A program made the position numbers and the translations under genes. A stretch of DNA of 64,000 bases from Emiliania huxleyi CCMP1516 (lineage: Eukaryota; Haptophyta; Isochrysidales; Noelaerhabdaceae), in contig NW_005201092.1 in assembly GCF_000372725.1 (NCBI RefSeq), positions 658,698-722,697 on the forward strand, written 5' to 3'. Numbering within the stretch: position 1 is the stretch's first letter; each line of letters begins with the position of its first letter. Shown here piece after piece: positions 52,001 through 61,454 of the stretch. The notes under the pieces are model-generated. The model worked only from the letters and a program-made list of their open reading frames with translations, was not told the DNA's origin and made no database searches.

Positions 52001-52542
52001 TTCTCCGCAGCCCTGTGCCAGTCAAAGTACTCGTATACTCCGGCACGCCGAAAGTGGAGCTAAAAAATCGTCCTTGACTTCTCAGCGCCCTGACGGCCCG
52101 CCGATGGCAGACCCGACTCCCTCCATCCGCATGGCGCCGCCCGATGGTGCCGGTAACCCTATTCCGGAGCGGTTTCTCCTAGGGTTAGCGCCGAAAAAGC
52201 CGGCTCCCTTAGCTCCGGCTAAGCCGGGGATGCACCTAGGGGTCGGCCTTCCCCGACGCGGATCTTGCCACAAAGGGCACGAGGCAGCCCGGTGAGGTTC
52301 GTACCGGCAGCAGACAGGGCAAGACAAAGGGAGAGGGCGATCCGAGAGGCCGAGATGGATCGAGCGGCCGCGGCGGCGGGCGAGAGGGCGGTCCTGGCGG
52401 AAGTCAGGGCGATCGGGCTGTCGTTCGCAGCCAGCGCTGGCGTCCTCAGGCCAAATAAAATATTCTTAGCTTCAAGCCCCCCTCCGAGACTAGGGACAGT
52501 CACCACCCGTACACAGGAGAGATGGGAGTGCCCCCCGCCCCC
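52001..52542. other. Intergenic region with a zinc-knuckle-like remnant
   Basis: On the minus strand 52327-52270 reads CPVCCRYEPHRAASC, similar to a C-x2-C-x5-H-x4-C knuckle, followed by a Gly/Pro-rich frame to 52082. It could be the tail of a gag-like or nucleic-acid-binding gene; the upstream part is not convincing. The plus strand holds palindromic ttagctccggctaagccgg at 52209-52227. Confidence 0.3.
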
Positions 52543-52612
52543 ACTTGCCCTGACTGCACAGGATAGCGTGCCCCGATAACGGCGACACATAGTGGGGGAC
52601 ACTGCGCAAGGA
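52543..52612. repeat. Dispersed repeat, copy 2 of 2
   Basis: Matches 29315-29388. Confidence 0.85.
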
Positions 52613-52965
52613 GAGGGTGCGAAGCCTAAGATTGGGGTTCTAGGTGGTGGGACCATGAGGGGGGGAGGGCGGGGTCCTGTGGGGGTGAAATGTTGCGCGG
52701 CGAATTCGAGCCTACCCCCTCGCCGCGCCGATCCTCACGCGGAGGGTAAAACCCTGTGGGAGAAAACCCCTCCGCGGTCGGCAGTCTTCAGAGTGGACCC
52801 CCCCCCTCCCCAGCCTCCCCTGTTCGTCTTTCGCACCCCCCCCCCCGCTCCCCATCGGTGACTCGCGAAGGACACGGACACTCGGGGTGGGGGGGGAGGG
52901 GTCCCCCAGAGAGGGGGCTTTGGGGCCTTGTTGAGTCAATCTCCCCCCCAGAGGGGCCTCGCGTT

Positions 52966-53056
52966 GGGTCGATCTCGGGTCGATCTCGGGTCGATCTCGG
53001 GTCGATCTCGGGTCGATCTCGGGTCGATCTCGGGTCGATCTCGGGTCGATCTCGGG
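52966..53056. repeat. 11-bp minisatellite (gggtcgatctc)
   Basis: About eight perfect copies of gggtcgatctc. Confidence 0.95.
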
Positions 53057-53095
53057 TCGATCTCGGCCACCGCGGTCGAGTAGCCTAGGTGAGGA

Positions 53096-53224
53096 GGGTG
53101 AGGCGAGATGAGGCGAGATGAAGCGAGGTGAGGCGAGATGAGGCGAGATGAGGCGAGATGAGGCGAGATGGGGCGAGATGAGGCGAGATGGGGCGAGATG
53201 AGGCGAGATTGGGCGAGATGGATG
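53096..53224. repeat. 10-bp minisatellite (gaggcgagat)
   Basis: About twelve copies of gaggcgagat with single-base variants. Together with the preceding array, a run of G near 53549-53566 and short G-rich units to 53625, it fills an otherwise gene-free gap (52613-53803). Confidence 0.9.
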
Positions 53225-53803
53225 AGATATCGTGAGATGCAGCTCATGCCTGGGGGGGGTCAGCCAAACGATGCTCAGCGTCATACCTGCGGTGCGGGAG
53301 CAGAGGTAGAGAGGGTGGGACCCAGCGTCAATGACTCCACTATATGTAATATGACGGCCGCCCACCCCAGCAGAGATTAGACCCAAGACTCCGAAATAAA
53401 TGCGATTGATCCTATTCGCCAGTCTGGTACTAGTCTTCGTGCTTTCGATCAGTCTGTTGAGGCTCAATTTCGGAACGAACGATTCTAAGGAATGGGTGGG
53501 TGGGGGTAGAAGCGTGGCAAGTAGGGTCAGGCGGTTGCCGGCCCAATAGCGGGGGGGGGGGGGGGTAGCGCGCAGGGGTAGTGGGGGGTAGGGGTAGCGT
53601 GCGGGGTGCAGAGGTAGCGCGCGCGCAGCGGATTTGATTAGAAAACAGCACATTTCTTTTTCGCGCTCCGTCTGGGTCGGCGGCGATCGAGCCCTGACAC
53701 ATTTTTCAGCTAGACAGCGCGCTGTACCCAGCCGTGCGCGAGTTGTGTCCACTGCTCTGATTGACACTACCCGGCTAAGCCTTGAAGGACACCGAAGAGT
53801 ACC

Positions 53804-55276
53804 ATGTGGGAGCAGCTCGCACGCACTTCGGCGGGCACGCTGATCGCGTACAAGCTCGCCACGGGTGGCCTCAAGCGCGGCTCGCTGCAGAGGGACGGGG
53901 CGGCGGCGGCCTTTGTCGTCGGTCTGCTCTCCTTTAGCTGCTCAATACGGTGCGGCGTCACGCTGCTGTTCTTCTACAAGAGCGGCTCGATGCTCACGCG
54001 GGTGGGCGCCGACGTGAAGCGAAAGGTGGAGGAGGGCTACGCCGCCGAGGGTCAGCGCGGCGCTGCCCAAGTGCTCGCCTGCAGCGCGGTCGGCGTGGCG
54101 GCAGCCGTCCTGAGGCGCGCTCTCGTCGGTCCCGACGCGCCGCTCGACTTCTCCGACCTCGCCTCCGCTGGCAACCGCCTCACACTCGCGTGCGTCTGTC
54201 TGCTCCGCCTGCTGCGCTGTAGGAACCTTCCACGAACCTGGCTCGGAGTCTACCCTCGTAGGTACGTCTCGTTCTTCGCCTGCTGCGCCGGCGACACGTG
54301 GGCGAGCGAGCTCGGGGTCCTCTCCGCCTCGCCGCCGCGCATCATCACGCAGCCGTGGAGGACGGCCCCGGCGGGCACCAACGGCGGCGTCTCAGCGCTC
54401 GGCGCGCGATTCTAGATGCCGAGTCCATGCCTGTGGTGTTCTGGCGGGCAGCTCGAGGCGATGTCACTCCTCAGCTCTCGTCAACCGCGCAGGGTTGCGA
54501 TGCACGATCCTGACACCACTTGCCGCGTACTCGCAGGCACGCTCGCCAGCGCCGCCGGCGGAGCATGCACGGGCGCCTGTAGACGCGGAATACGAGTCCC
54601 TGCACACACCGGAGCCGTAGCAAGGACTCGAGCCCGACACGTGCTCGTCTGCAATCCAACTTGTTCGCGCGCCCAGAGACTGTACCGCCGCCAGGGCCAT
54701 TCCCACCAGCCCTTGCGGTCCCTCCGCCAGGCATCGGAGCCTGCCACGCCGCCTGCCTGCTCCCGCCCTCGGGCCGCGAGGTGTTCGGCTCGGGTCGGCC
54801 TGGCGTCCAGCTCATTGGCCCAGCTCCGGACTTGCCGGGTGTGTGTGGACAGGCGCTCGGCCTGGTCTGGGCCGGGCTGGTGGGCGGCGTGGGCGGCTCT
54901 CTGCTCGACTCGCTGCTGGGCGCGACCGTGCAGGCAACCTACTACGACGAGGCGAGCCGCATGGTGGTCGGGCGGCCCACACCCAAGGTGGCGCCCACTC
55001 TCGCCTCACTCTCCTCACGCTCCCCACTCTCCTCCCTCTCCTGGCTGCCATCTCTTCACTCCCTCGCTCTGCCTCTGCCCCTCCGCACTCCCTCTCCATC
55101 TCGACTCGGACCGGCTCGCTCCGCCGCGGACGACTGCCCGCTGCGCCAAGGCGCGACGTGTGGCGGGGCTGCCGCTCCTCTCCAACGAGATGGTCAACTT
55201 TGTCTCGACCGCCACCGCCGCCGTCGCCGCCGCCTCCGCGCCGCGGCTGCTGCTCGGCTGGCTCGCGCCGGCGTAG
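53804..55276 (+). CDS. TMEM19/VTE6-like (DUF92) membrane protein
   Basis: Exons are 53804-54189, 54262-54394, 54853-54987 and 55151-55276; phases fit and the product is 259 residues. Family blocks in order: KRGSLQRDGAAAAFVVGLL, FYKSGSMLTRVGADVKRKVE, ACCAGDTWASELGVLS, PRIITQPWRTAPAGTNGGVS, GGSLLDSLLGATVQATYYDE and GLPLLSNEMVNFVST. In plants VTE6 is a plastid phytyl-phosphate kinase for tocopherol and phylloquinone; animal TMEM19 is uncharacterised. Which role applies here is inference. Intron 1 (72 nt, GT-AG) begins with a roughly 30-bp echo of exon 2, ending gcctgctgcgc in both. Intron 2 (458 nt) is GC-AG with gcgctcggc shared exactly. Intron 3 is GT-AG. Confidence 0.87.
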
Positions 55277-55708
55277 CCGGAGGCCGCCGGAGGCCGCGGT
55301 CAGAGTCAGGGGAGCGGCGCACTCTCGCAGTCGCGCGCTCGGCGGACGACAGGCGAGGAGGGAGGAGCGGCGGGAGGACTCATATATTTCTCATACTCTA
55401 GGATTTTGTGTACATTAGACATCTCACACTTGCGACTTGGTCTTGGAGCACTTGGTCTTCGGGAGTGGCGAGTGCAGTCATTTGCCTCACACCCTTCTGC
55501 CTTCACCCAGGGCCGGGGAGTAGCAAGCACACAGAGTAATCAGTTTGTCACTATTCAATGCGACGCAGAGCCCCCGGAGTATGTGTTTGCCTCGCTGAGC
55601 TTCACCCAGCGGCCGACCGGGGCACGAGAGCCCCCACTTTTTATGAACGAAACGGCCAGGGCGGCGGGCGGCGCTGGTCAAATGCGGCGCCTTCAAGGGG
55701 GGAACAAC

Positions 55709-56980
55709 ATGGCAAGCGCGTTGACGCTGCTCGTCGCGCGCGCCTGTGTGGGCGCGCCCTCCGAGGACGCGCCGCCGCATGGGGTCCAGCCGCTCTTCGC
55801 GGTCGCGCCGCATTCGCAGCCGGACGACGCATCAAGCCGTGCGGGGCGCAGTGCAGGCGGGCTCCCCGGCCTCGGCGACGGCGACAGCCTTGGGGAGGTT
55901 CGGCCTCCCCGGCTCGCCGCCGTACCCTCGCCAAGCCTGCCGCCGCCCTCGCCGCCGCCCGTGCCGCCGCCGCCCGTGCCGCCGCCGCCCGTGCCGCCGC
56001 CGCCCACACCGCCGCCGCCTGCGGCGTATGGCCGCATGCTCTCCGAGTTCAATACAGACGGCAGAGACATGCAGCTCTTTGATCTGATGGAGGGGGCGGA
56101 GCGCGGGCGCCACCTCCTTAAATATGAGGCAAAGAAGAGCAACGAGAGCACCCTCGGGCTATGCGAATTCCCTTCGAGCAACCGGTACGGTGAATATGTG
56201 AACTACAAGGAGTGCTTCGATCCTGCTCAACAGGACCGTGGCCGCACCGCTGAGGGCGTGCCCATGGGGCAGGTGGAGCCCTGGATTACTCCTTCCATCG
56301 ACAACGCGGTCCTGCTCGCCAACGATCCTGGGATATGGTCGGTGCGTAACTTCCTCAGCCTAGCCGAGGCCGACAAGATGCTCGCGCTCGTCAGTAAGTA
56401 CGGCAAAGAGCTTGGCTTTTACGGGCCCTGCAAGCACGAGCACAACCACCGCGCGACTACGCACGCACACCCTTCGGAGGGCAAGGCCTGCTTCAAGATC
56501 TCCAGCACAAATGTCTGCGAAGGGCCATACGATCTCTCCGCCTGTGAAGCCGAAACCCACGCCGCAGACGGGGCCTTCATTGAGAGCATCATCAGCAGGT
56601 TCGGGTCCATGTGGCCTTTCGATGTCGCTCCGGGGCCCTACGCGAAGTTCCAGCTCTCCCTGGGCGACACCCCGCCAGTCGATCTGCATGTCGACGCAGA
56701 AAAGACGATCTCCTTTGTTCTCTACCTGACGGATGGAGGCGCAGCCATGCTTTTCCCCTACGCCAATGTAACCGTCACCCCAGAGAAGGGCACCGCACAC
56801 ACCTGGCTGAACTCCTACAAGGATGGCACTCGCAACCCTATGGCCGACCACGCTGTTCAAGCGCACCCATTGTCCGCCGGTGAGAGATTGGTCATGCTCT
56901 TCGAAGTCTGCACGCCTCCGCAAGACATATTGGCCGCTGCATCGTGGTCGACGTGCAGCTCAATCGGTCTGGGACGCTAG
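55709..56980 (+). CDS. Prolyl 4-hydroxylase-like 2OG-Fe(II) oxygenase, secretory
   Basis: I chose the ATG at 55709 for its signal-like start (MASALTLLVARACVGAP); an upstream in-frame ATG at 55682 is possible. A Pro-Val-rich linker lies at about 75-107. The C-terminal half is a P4H-type double-stranded beta-helix. The metal site is H327-V-D329 in PVDLHVDAEKTISFVLYLTD, the distal His is H381 or H386 in DHAVQAHPL, and the 2OG-binding basic residue is in AGERLVMLFEV. Between the halves are six or more Cys (CKHEHNH, CFKISSTNVCEG). It may hydroxylate the Pro-rich secreted proteins common in this window (inference). Single exon. Confidence 0.82.
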   Translation: MASALTLLVARACVGAPSEDAPPHGVQPLFAVAPHSQPDDASSRAGRSAGGLPGLGDGDSLGEVRPPRLAAVPSPSLPPPSPPPVPPPPVPPPPVPPPPTPPPPAAYGRMLSEFNTDGRDMQLFDLMEGAERGRHLLKYEAKKSNESTLGLCEFPSSNRYGEYVNYKECFDPAQQDRGRTAEGVPMGQVEPWITPSIDNAVLLANDPGIWSVRNFLSLAEADKMLALVSKYGKELGFYGPCKHEHNHRATTHAHPSEGKACFKISSTNVCEGPYDLSACEAETHAADGAFIESIISRFGSMWPFDVAPGPYAKFQLSLGDTPPVDLHVDAEKTISFVLYLTDGGAAMLFPYANVTVTPEKGTAHTWLNSYKDGTRNPMADHAVQAHPLSAGERLVMLFEVCTPPQDILAAASWSTCSSIGLGR

Positions 56981-57130
56981 GCAGGTCCGAGCTCGGCTGA
57001 TTGGTTTCGCGTTTACGCACCAATGGGAAGGTGGCATAGACGTTGCCCTTCTGGATTTGGGGCGCACGCTCGCGTTCGGGGTCTACACATGACGCTCACC
57101 CCGCGGGTACGACCCGCTCAGTGTTATTAC

Positions 57131-57300
57131 AGTAAGAAAGAAAACAGACAGCCCAAGGGAGGGATGGGAGGACGGCACGCCGCCACCACACAGGGATTTT
57201 AAGGAGAGGGGTGTGGTGCTCGTAGCCGCCCCCTCAGGGATCCCGATTTAAATTCTTTTGTGTTCGTGCCAGTGCGCGCCAGTCCCGTGCCCAGTGTTGT
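57131..57300. repeat. Dispersed repeat, fullest copy
   Basis: 57131-57228 matches 8139-8240; 57252-57293 matches 10181-10221. It lies between two plus-strand genes. Confidence 0.85.
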
Positions 57301-57347
57301 GCGAGGGAGTTTCGTTAAGATTCTTTTATGGACCGTCCCCACGGGCC

Positions 57348-59506
57348 ATGGAGCTGGCGAGCTCACGGCTGCCGATCTCACAGCTTCTGCTCGCTATAAG
57401 CCTCTCCACGACAGACTCCTCTTGGGTTCCTCCGCTACCAACGCGAACCGCCGTGGTCTCGCATCGCCGCTGCGCCGCGCCGGCAGCGGCCGACAGCGGC
57501 AACATCTCCTCCGCGCCTCGTGGTGGCCTCCGGGGCCTCGGCGGCGCGTTGCGCGGTGCGGCACGCAGTCGCAGCGGCGCCACCTCCGGCCGAGGCGGCC
57601 GGATAGCGGTCGCCGGCGGGCTGCTCGCCGCGCTCGGGCTCGGCGGCGGCGCCGTCGCCGCCCGCCGGGCCTCACGTCCGCTGCCGGTGGTGCTGGTGCA
57701 CGGCATCCTCGACTGCTCGGAGAACATGTACCAGGTCGAGGCGTGGGTGCGCGCCTCGCTAGGCCGCGGCGGCCACGTCCTCAACGTCGAGATTGGCAAC
57801 GGCGTCGTCGACTCGATAGCGCGGCCGATGGACTGGCAGCTGCAGGAGCTGGCGGCGGCGATCCGGGCCGACCCGGCGCTGGCGGAGGGGTTCAACATGA
57901 TTGGGTACTCGCAGGGCGCGCTCCTCGCTCGCGGCTACGTGCAGCGGTACAACTTGCCGCGCGTCTCGACGCTCGTCAGCTGGGTGGGGCCGCAGGCGGG
58001 CGACTCACCGCCACACACACAGCGGCCAGACGCCACACGCACACCACGCACACCACGTTCACGCACACAAGCAACGCACACACGTACACACGCACACACA
58101 CACACGCACACCAGCACCCCGGCGCGTCCCTCTGTCGCCTTGCCCTCAACCTTCTCGGCGCCTCTCCTTGTCTTCCGCAGGCGGGCCAGTTCGGTGTGCC
58201 TGCCTGGGACGAGATGATCGGCCACATCAACAAGATCACCTCCGCGATGTGGTATACGCCCGCCATCCAGGAGCGAGCCCCTCCCGTGAGTCGATCGCTG
58301 TGTGGCGCACCCACAGCCCTGACGAGGCGTGACGAGGCGTGCCGCCGCCTCAGGAGCGGGTCTCGTTCGCAAACTACTGGCGCGACCCGATGCGGCTCGA
58401 CACCTACCGCTCCAACTCGGCCTTCCTCGCAGACCTCAACAACGAGGCGCGCAGCAACTCGCCCACTGACACGCTGACCACCGACCCCGCCCCTACCCGC
58501 GCCCCTCAACAATGAACTGGGTCCCTCGCCCTCGCCCTCGCCCTCGCCCTCGCCCTCGCCCTCGCCCTCGCCCTGCCCCTAACCCCCCCCCTCCTCCCGC
58601 AACAGGTTCCCGGCCGGCGGAACGAGAGCTATGCGACGAACCTCGCCTCGCTCGACGCCTTCGTGCTCCTCCCCTCCACCGCCTCGACCGCCTCTGCTCG
58701 GCCCACTCATCCCTCCGATCCAGCCGCAGGTGCTCGTCTCCTCCACCATCGACTCGATCATCGTCCCGCGCGAGTCGCAGTGGTCCCGCGCCTCGTCGCC
58801 CCGGGCTCGTCCGCACCCTTCTCCCCCCCCCCCCCAATCACCCGTGACGTCTCCCGGCTCAGGTTTGGCTTCTTCGCGCCAAACTCGACCTCGCGCATCG
58901 TGCCGCTCCGCCGCTCGCCGCTCTGGACCGAGGACTGGATCGGACTGCGGCGGCTCGACGCGGCGCGCAGGCTCCACTTTGCGTCGTGCGCGTGCCACCA
59001 CCCAGAGGCGTGGTGTGCCCTGCCGGCCCTCCTGGTGTCACACGCCTCGGCTGCACCTCGGCTGCACCCCCCCCCCCCCCCTTCCCTCCTTCCTTCCCGG
59101 ACCGGTGGGGGGAGGGCCCTCCTCACCCGGGCGCACCTGTGCCCGGCAGGGGCCCTCCCAGGGGGGCCCCCTCCAGGTCTGGGACCGTGCCACCCGCCGC
59201 CACCTGCAGCGCCGCGGCCCGCTCGCCGCCGTCGGGCGCTGGCTGGGCGGCGCGACCGGCGGCGCGGCGGGCGGCGGCGATGACGGCGCGGGCGGCTGGA
59301 GAGGCGCCGTGCCGGGCGTGCCGGGGGCGCACGCGGCGGCCGCCTCGGCGGCGCACGCGGCCGCCAAAGCGCGCGCCGCCGCGGCGGACGCTCACGCCCG
59401 CGCCGCGGCGGCGGAGCGGAGGGCGAGGGAGCTGGCGGCCGAGGCGAGGGCGCGGGCGGCCGCCGCGCGCGACGCGACGAGGGGGGGGCGGCGCGGGGCG
59501 GGCTGA
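57348..59506 (+). CDS. Palmitoyl-protein thioesterase (PPT1-like)
   Basis: The start ATG is 57348. Supported exons are 57348-57995, 58181-58270, 58354 to about 58450, about 58606-58662, 58730-58782, and 58863 onward; the 3' end to 59506 is less sure. A membrane-like stretch (VAGGLLAALGLGGGAVA) precedes PVVLVHGILDCSENM. The catalytic Ser188 is in MIGYSQGALLARGYVQRYN, the Asp in SSTIDSIIVPRESQW, and the likely His in CACHH. AIQERVSFANYWRDP and NESYATNLASLDAFV align with PPT1. The enzyme removes palmitate from proteins, usually in lysosome-like compartments. The C-terminal Ala-rich coiled region is extra. Introns: 57996 GC-AG, 58663 and 58783 GT-AG; 58271-58353 fits best as GA-AG. Confidence 0.82.
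58510..58580. repeat. ctcgcc hexanucleotide repeat in an intron of the thioesterase gene
   Basis: About nine cctcgc units precede the acceptor near 58605. Confidence 0.85.
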
Positions 59507-59569
59507 CGTGCTGTGTGTGAGGCGACCTGGCGACGGGAGGGGGTTGCGACCCTACTCTGTGAATATACG

Positions 59570-59695
59570 TCCTCCAAACGACCTCCAAAAGGGCTGTATT
59601 CTGCCCGTATTCTCCGACCGTATTCCACACGTATTCCAGAGTACGTATTCCAAACGAGGCCCCACAATGGACGTATTCCGTATAAAATTTTCTTC
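59570..59695. repeat. cgtattc-rich degenerate repeat
   Basis: Six or more copies of gtattcc/cgtattc lie in about 110 bp. No gene is supported between 59507 and 60554. Confidence 0.6.
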
Positions 59696-60554
59696 GCTCC
59701 GCGAAGGTAATGCTTCGCACAGAGATCAGACCGCACAGAGCGGTAGGGTTGCGACGGACCGACGACCGACGTCACATGCCCCCCCCGCCAGGCTGCAGGC
59801 AGGGAGGCACGCGCGTGATTGGAAGCTGGATCCAGGGGTGGTACGGGGTGTGGAGGGTGAGTTGACCAGGGGGTTGTGCGCCGGGCCCCCGGGCCCTCCT
59901 GCTCGGCTCCAGCCGGTAGACAAGTCTTGTCATCAACAGAGTAGATGGATCTGACCTCGCTCCTCGGGGCCGATGTGACCAAGCGCTGGTAGCGTGGTTT
60001 GACCTCACACCCATGGTCTCACAGTGTGCCGGCAGTCGCCGAGCAGTGTCGCTCACACAAGCCGCAGCACAAGTGACTGAGGGCCAGTGAGGGCGAGCCC
60101 ATCGCTGTCACAGCTGTAGCAGCCGCACAATAGGTTTCGCCTCAGATTTTGCCCCAAACCAGCTCTCAGACTCAGGGAAACTCGAGAGTTGCCAGAATGG
60201 AGCAGGAATGGAGCACCAAACACCCTCTTCCTTGTGGTTTCCCTGGAAACTTCCGGAAACTCAAAGTGCTGGGGACCCTCTGGTTTCCCTCTGGGTTGCC
60301 GGAAACTCTCGAGCGGGCTTCACCCCGCACGCCGCGGGCTTCACCCCGCACGCCACGGGCTTCACCCCGCACGCCGCGGAGCTCGAGGCTCCGAGCTCTC
60401 CGTCCCTCCGAGCCCTTGGAGCACCTGGAGTGCAGTCGGCAGCGGCGCGGTGCGCAGCCCCCTCAACCGCGCAGACTCCTCCACCGCCCGCTCTCCCTGT
60501 GCTCGGTACAGCAGGGATTGTCCCACAAAAGGGTTCGACGCCAAAAAACCAAAA

Positions 60555-60627
60555 TGGAGATGCCGGGCTTCGATCCCGGTACCTCTCGCATGCGGAGCGA
60601 GCGATCTACCAATTGATCTACATCCCC
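60555..60627 (-). tRNA. tRNA-Ala (anticodon CGC by position)
   Basis: A 73-nt cloverleaf on the minus strand: acceptor GGGGATG/CATCTCC with the alanine-specific G3-U70 pair, D stem GATC/GATC, anticodon stem CTCGC/GCGAG, T stem CCGGG/CCCGG and discriminator A. The anticodon loop TCCGCAT puts CGC at 34-36. It has C instead of the nearly invariant U33. CCA is not encoded; a TTTT run follows directly, as for Pol III termination. Confidence 0.85.
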
Positions 60628-60827
60628 GTGCCTCGACGAGGCATTCGGTGTGGAAGAGAGCCGGAGGGCGGCAGCCTATATAGCTAAAAAATGAAAAATT
60701 TTGTTGGAATTTTTTGTGGATTTGGAGTTATTTTGAAAAAATAAAAAAATGTGTAGTCTTTAGGAGGGGTGGATGAGGGTTGGGAAGGGATATGAATGTT
60801 TCGTAACTCTTCGGTGTGGAAATTGAA
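60628..60827. other. AT-rich spacer
   Basis: Marked AT-rich island (aaaaaatgaaaaattttgtt) unlike the rest of the window; no gene or terminal repeats seen. Confidence 0.5.
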
Positions 60828-61253
60828 TTAAGGTTTCGTTTCAGAGTTTGATTGTTTTTGTTTGTTTATTATTTTCAGGTTAAACTTCACTTGGTGCTCC
60901 TTGTCGGAGGGGAGTCTCCCGGGCAATTTGCTCGGTACCGCGCCAGCGCATATCTTGATGAGCGAGTCGTGCTTCGCCGCCGTCGCCGCGATTCCCGTGC
61001 CGCCGCCACGGAAGGTGGCACGTGCTTTTGCGAAGCCCACTTTGCGGCCTTTGCCGCTTGCCCACCGCTTGGCTTCGTCAACGGGCGAGTGCCTTACCAC
61101 ACTCGCCTCGGCATCACTCGAAGCCGCGAGCTCGGATGCGGCCACAAGAGCGGCCTGCTTGGCACGCAGCTGCGTAATCGTCGGCCCGCGTGTGCGGCTC
61201 TTCACGGCCTGTGCCGGCGAGTTGGCGTTCACGCGCTGAATCATCATCGTCAT
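60828..61253 (-). CDS. Small basic protein, unknown
   Basis: 141 residues from the ATG at 61253. Ala-, Ser- and Lys-rich (ITQLRAKQAALVAASELAAS, KRWASGKGRKVGFAKARATF). The last 20 or so codons lie in the AT-rich island and are Lys/Asn/Gln-rich (LKIINKQKQSNSE), unlike the rest; the true 3' end may be an intron boundary before them. No family recognised. A nucleic-acid-binding role is possible from charge alone. Confidence 0.45.
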   Translation of the reverse strand: MTMMIQRVNANSPAQAVKSRTRGPTITQLRAKQAALVAASELAASSDAEASVVRHSPVDEAKRWASGKGRKVGFAKARATFRGGGTGIAATAAKHDSLIKICAGAVPSKLPGRLPSDKEHQVKFNLKIINKQKQSNSETKP

Positions 61254-61454
61254 GGCTGCTGTCTCGCTCGCTCGTGCGTCCTTGGAACTTGTGCCCGCCT
61301 CCTTCTCCTACGAGCTCGTATGCCACGTCGCCGCCTGTGTTTGGGTTTCTATGTTTGCGATTTGGAATTTGGTATTTGTCCAACTCTTTGTTTATTTATT
61401 TATCTACCGCTGACCGGACAGGTTCCACACCTCTCGGCGAGCGTAAACAGTGAG

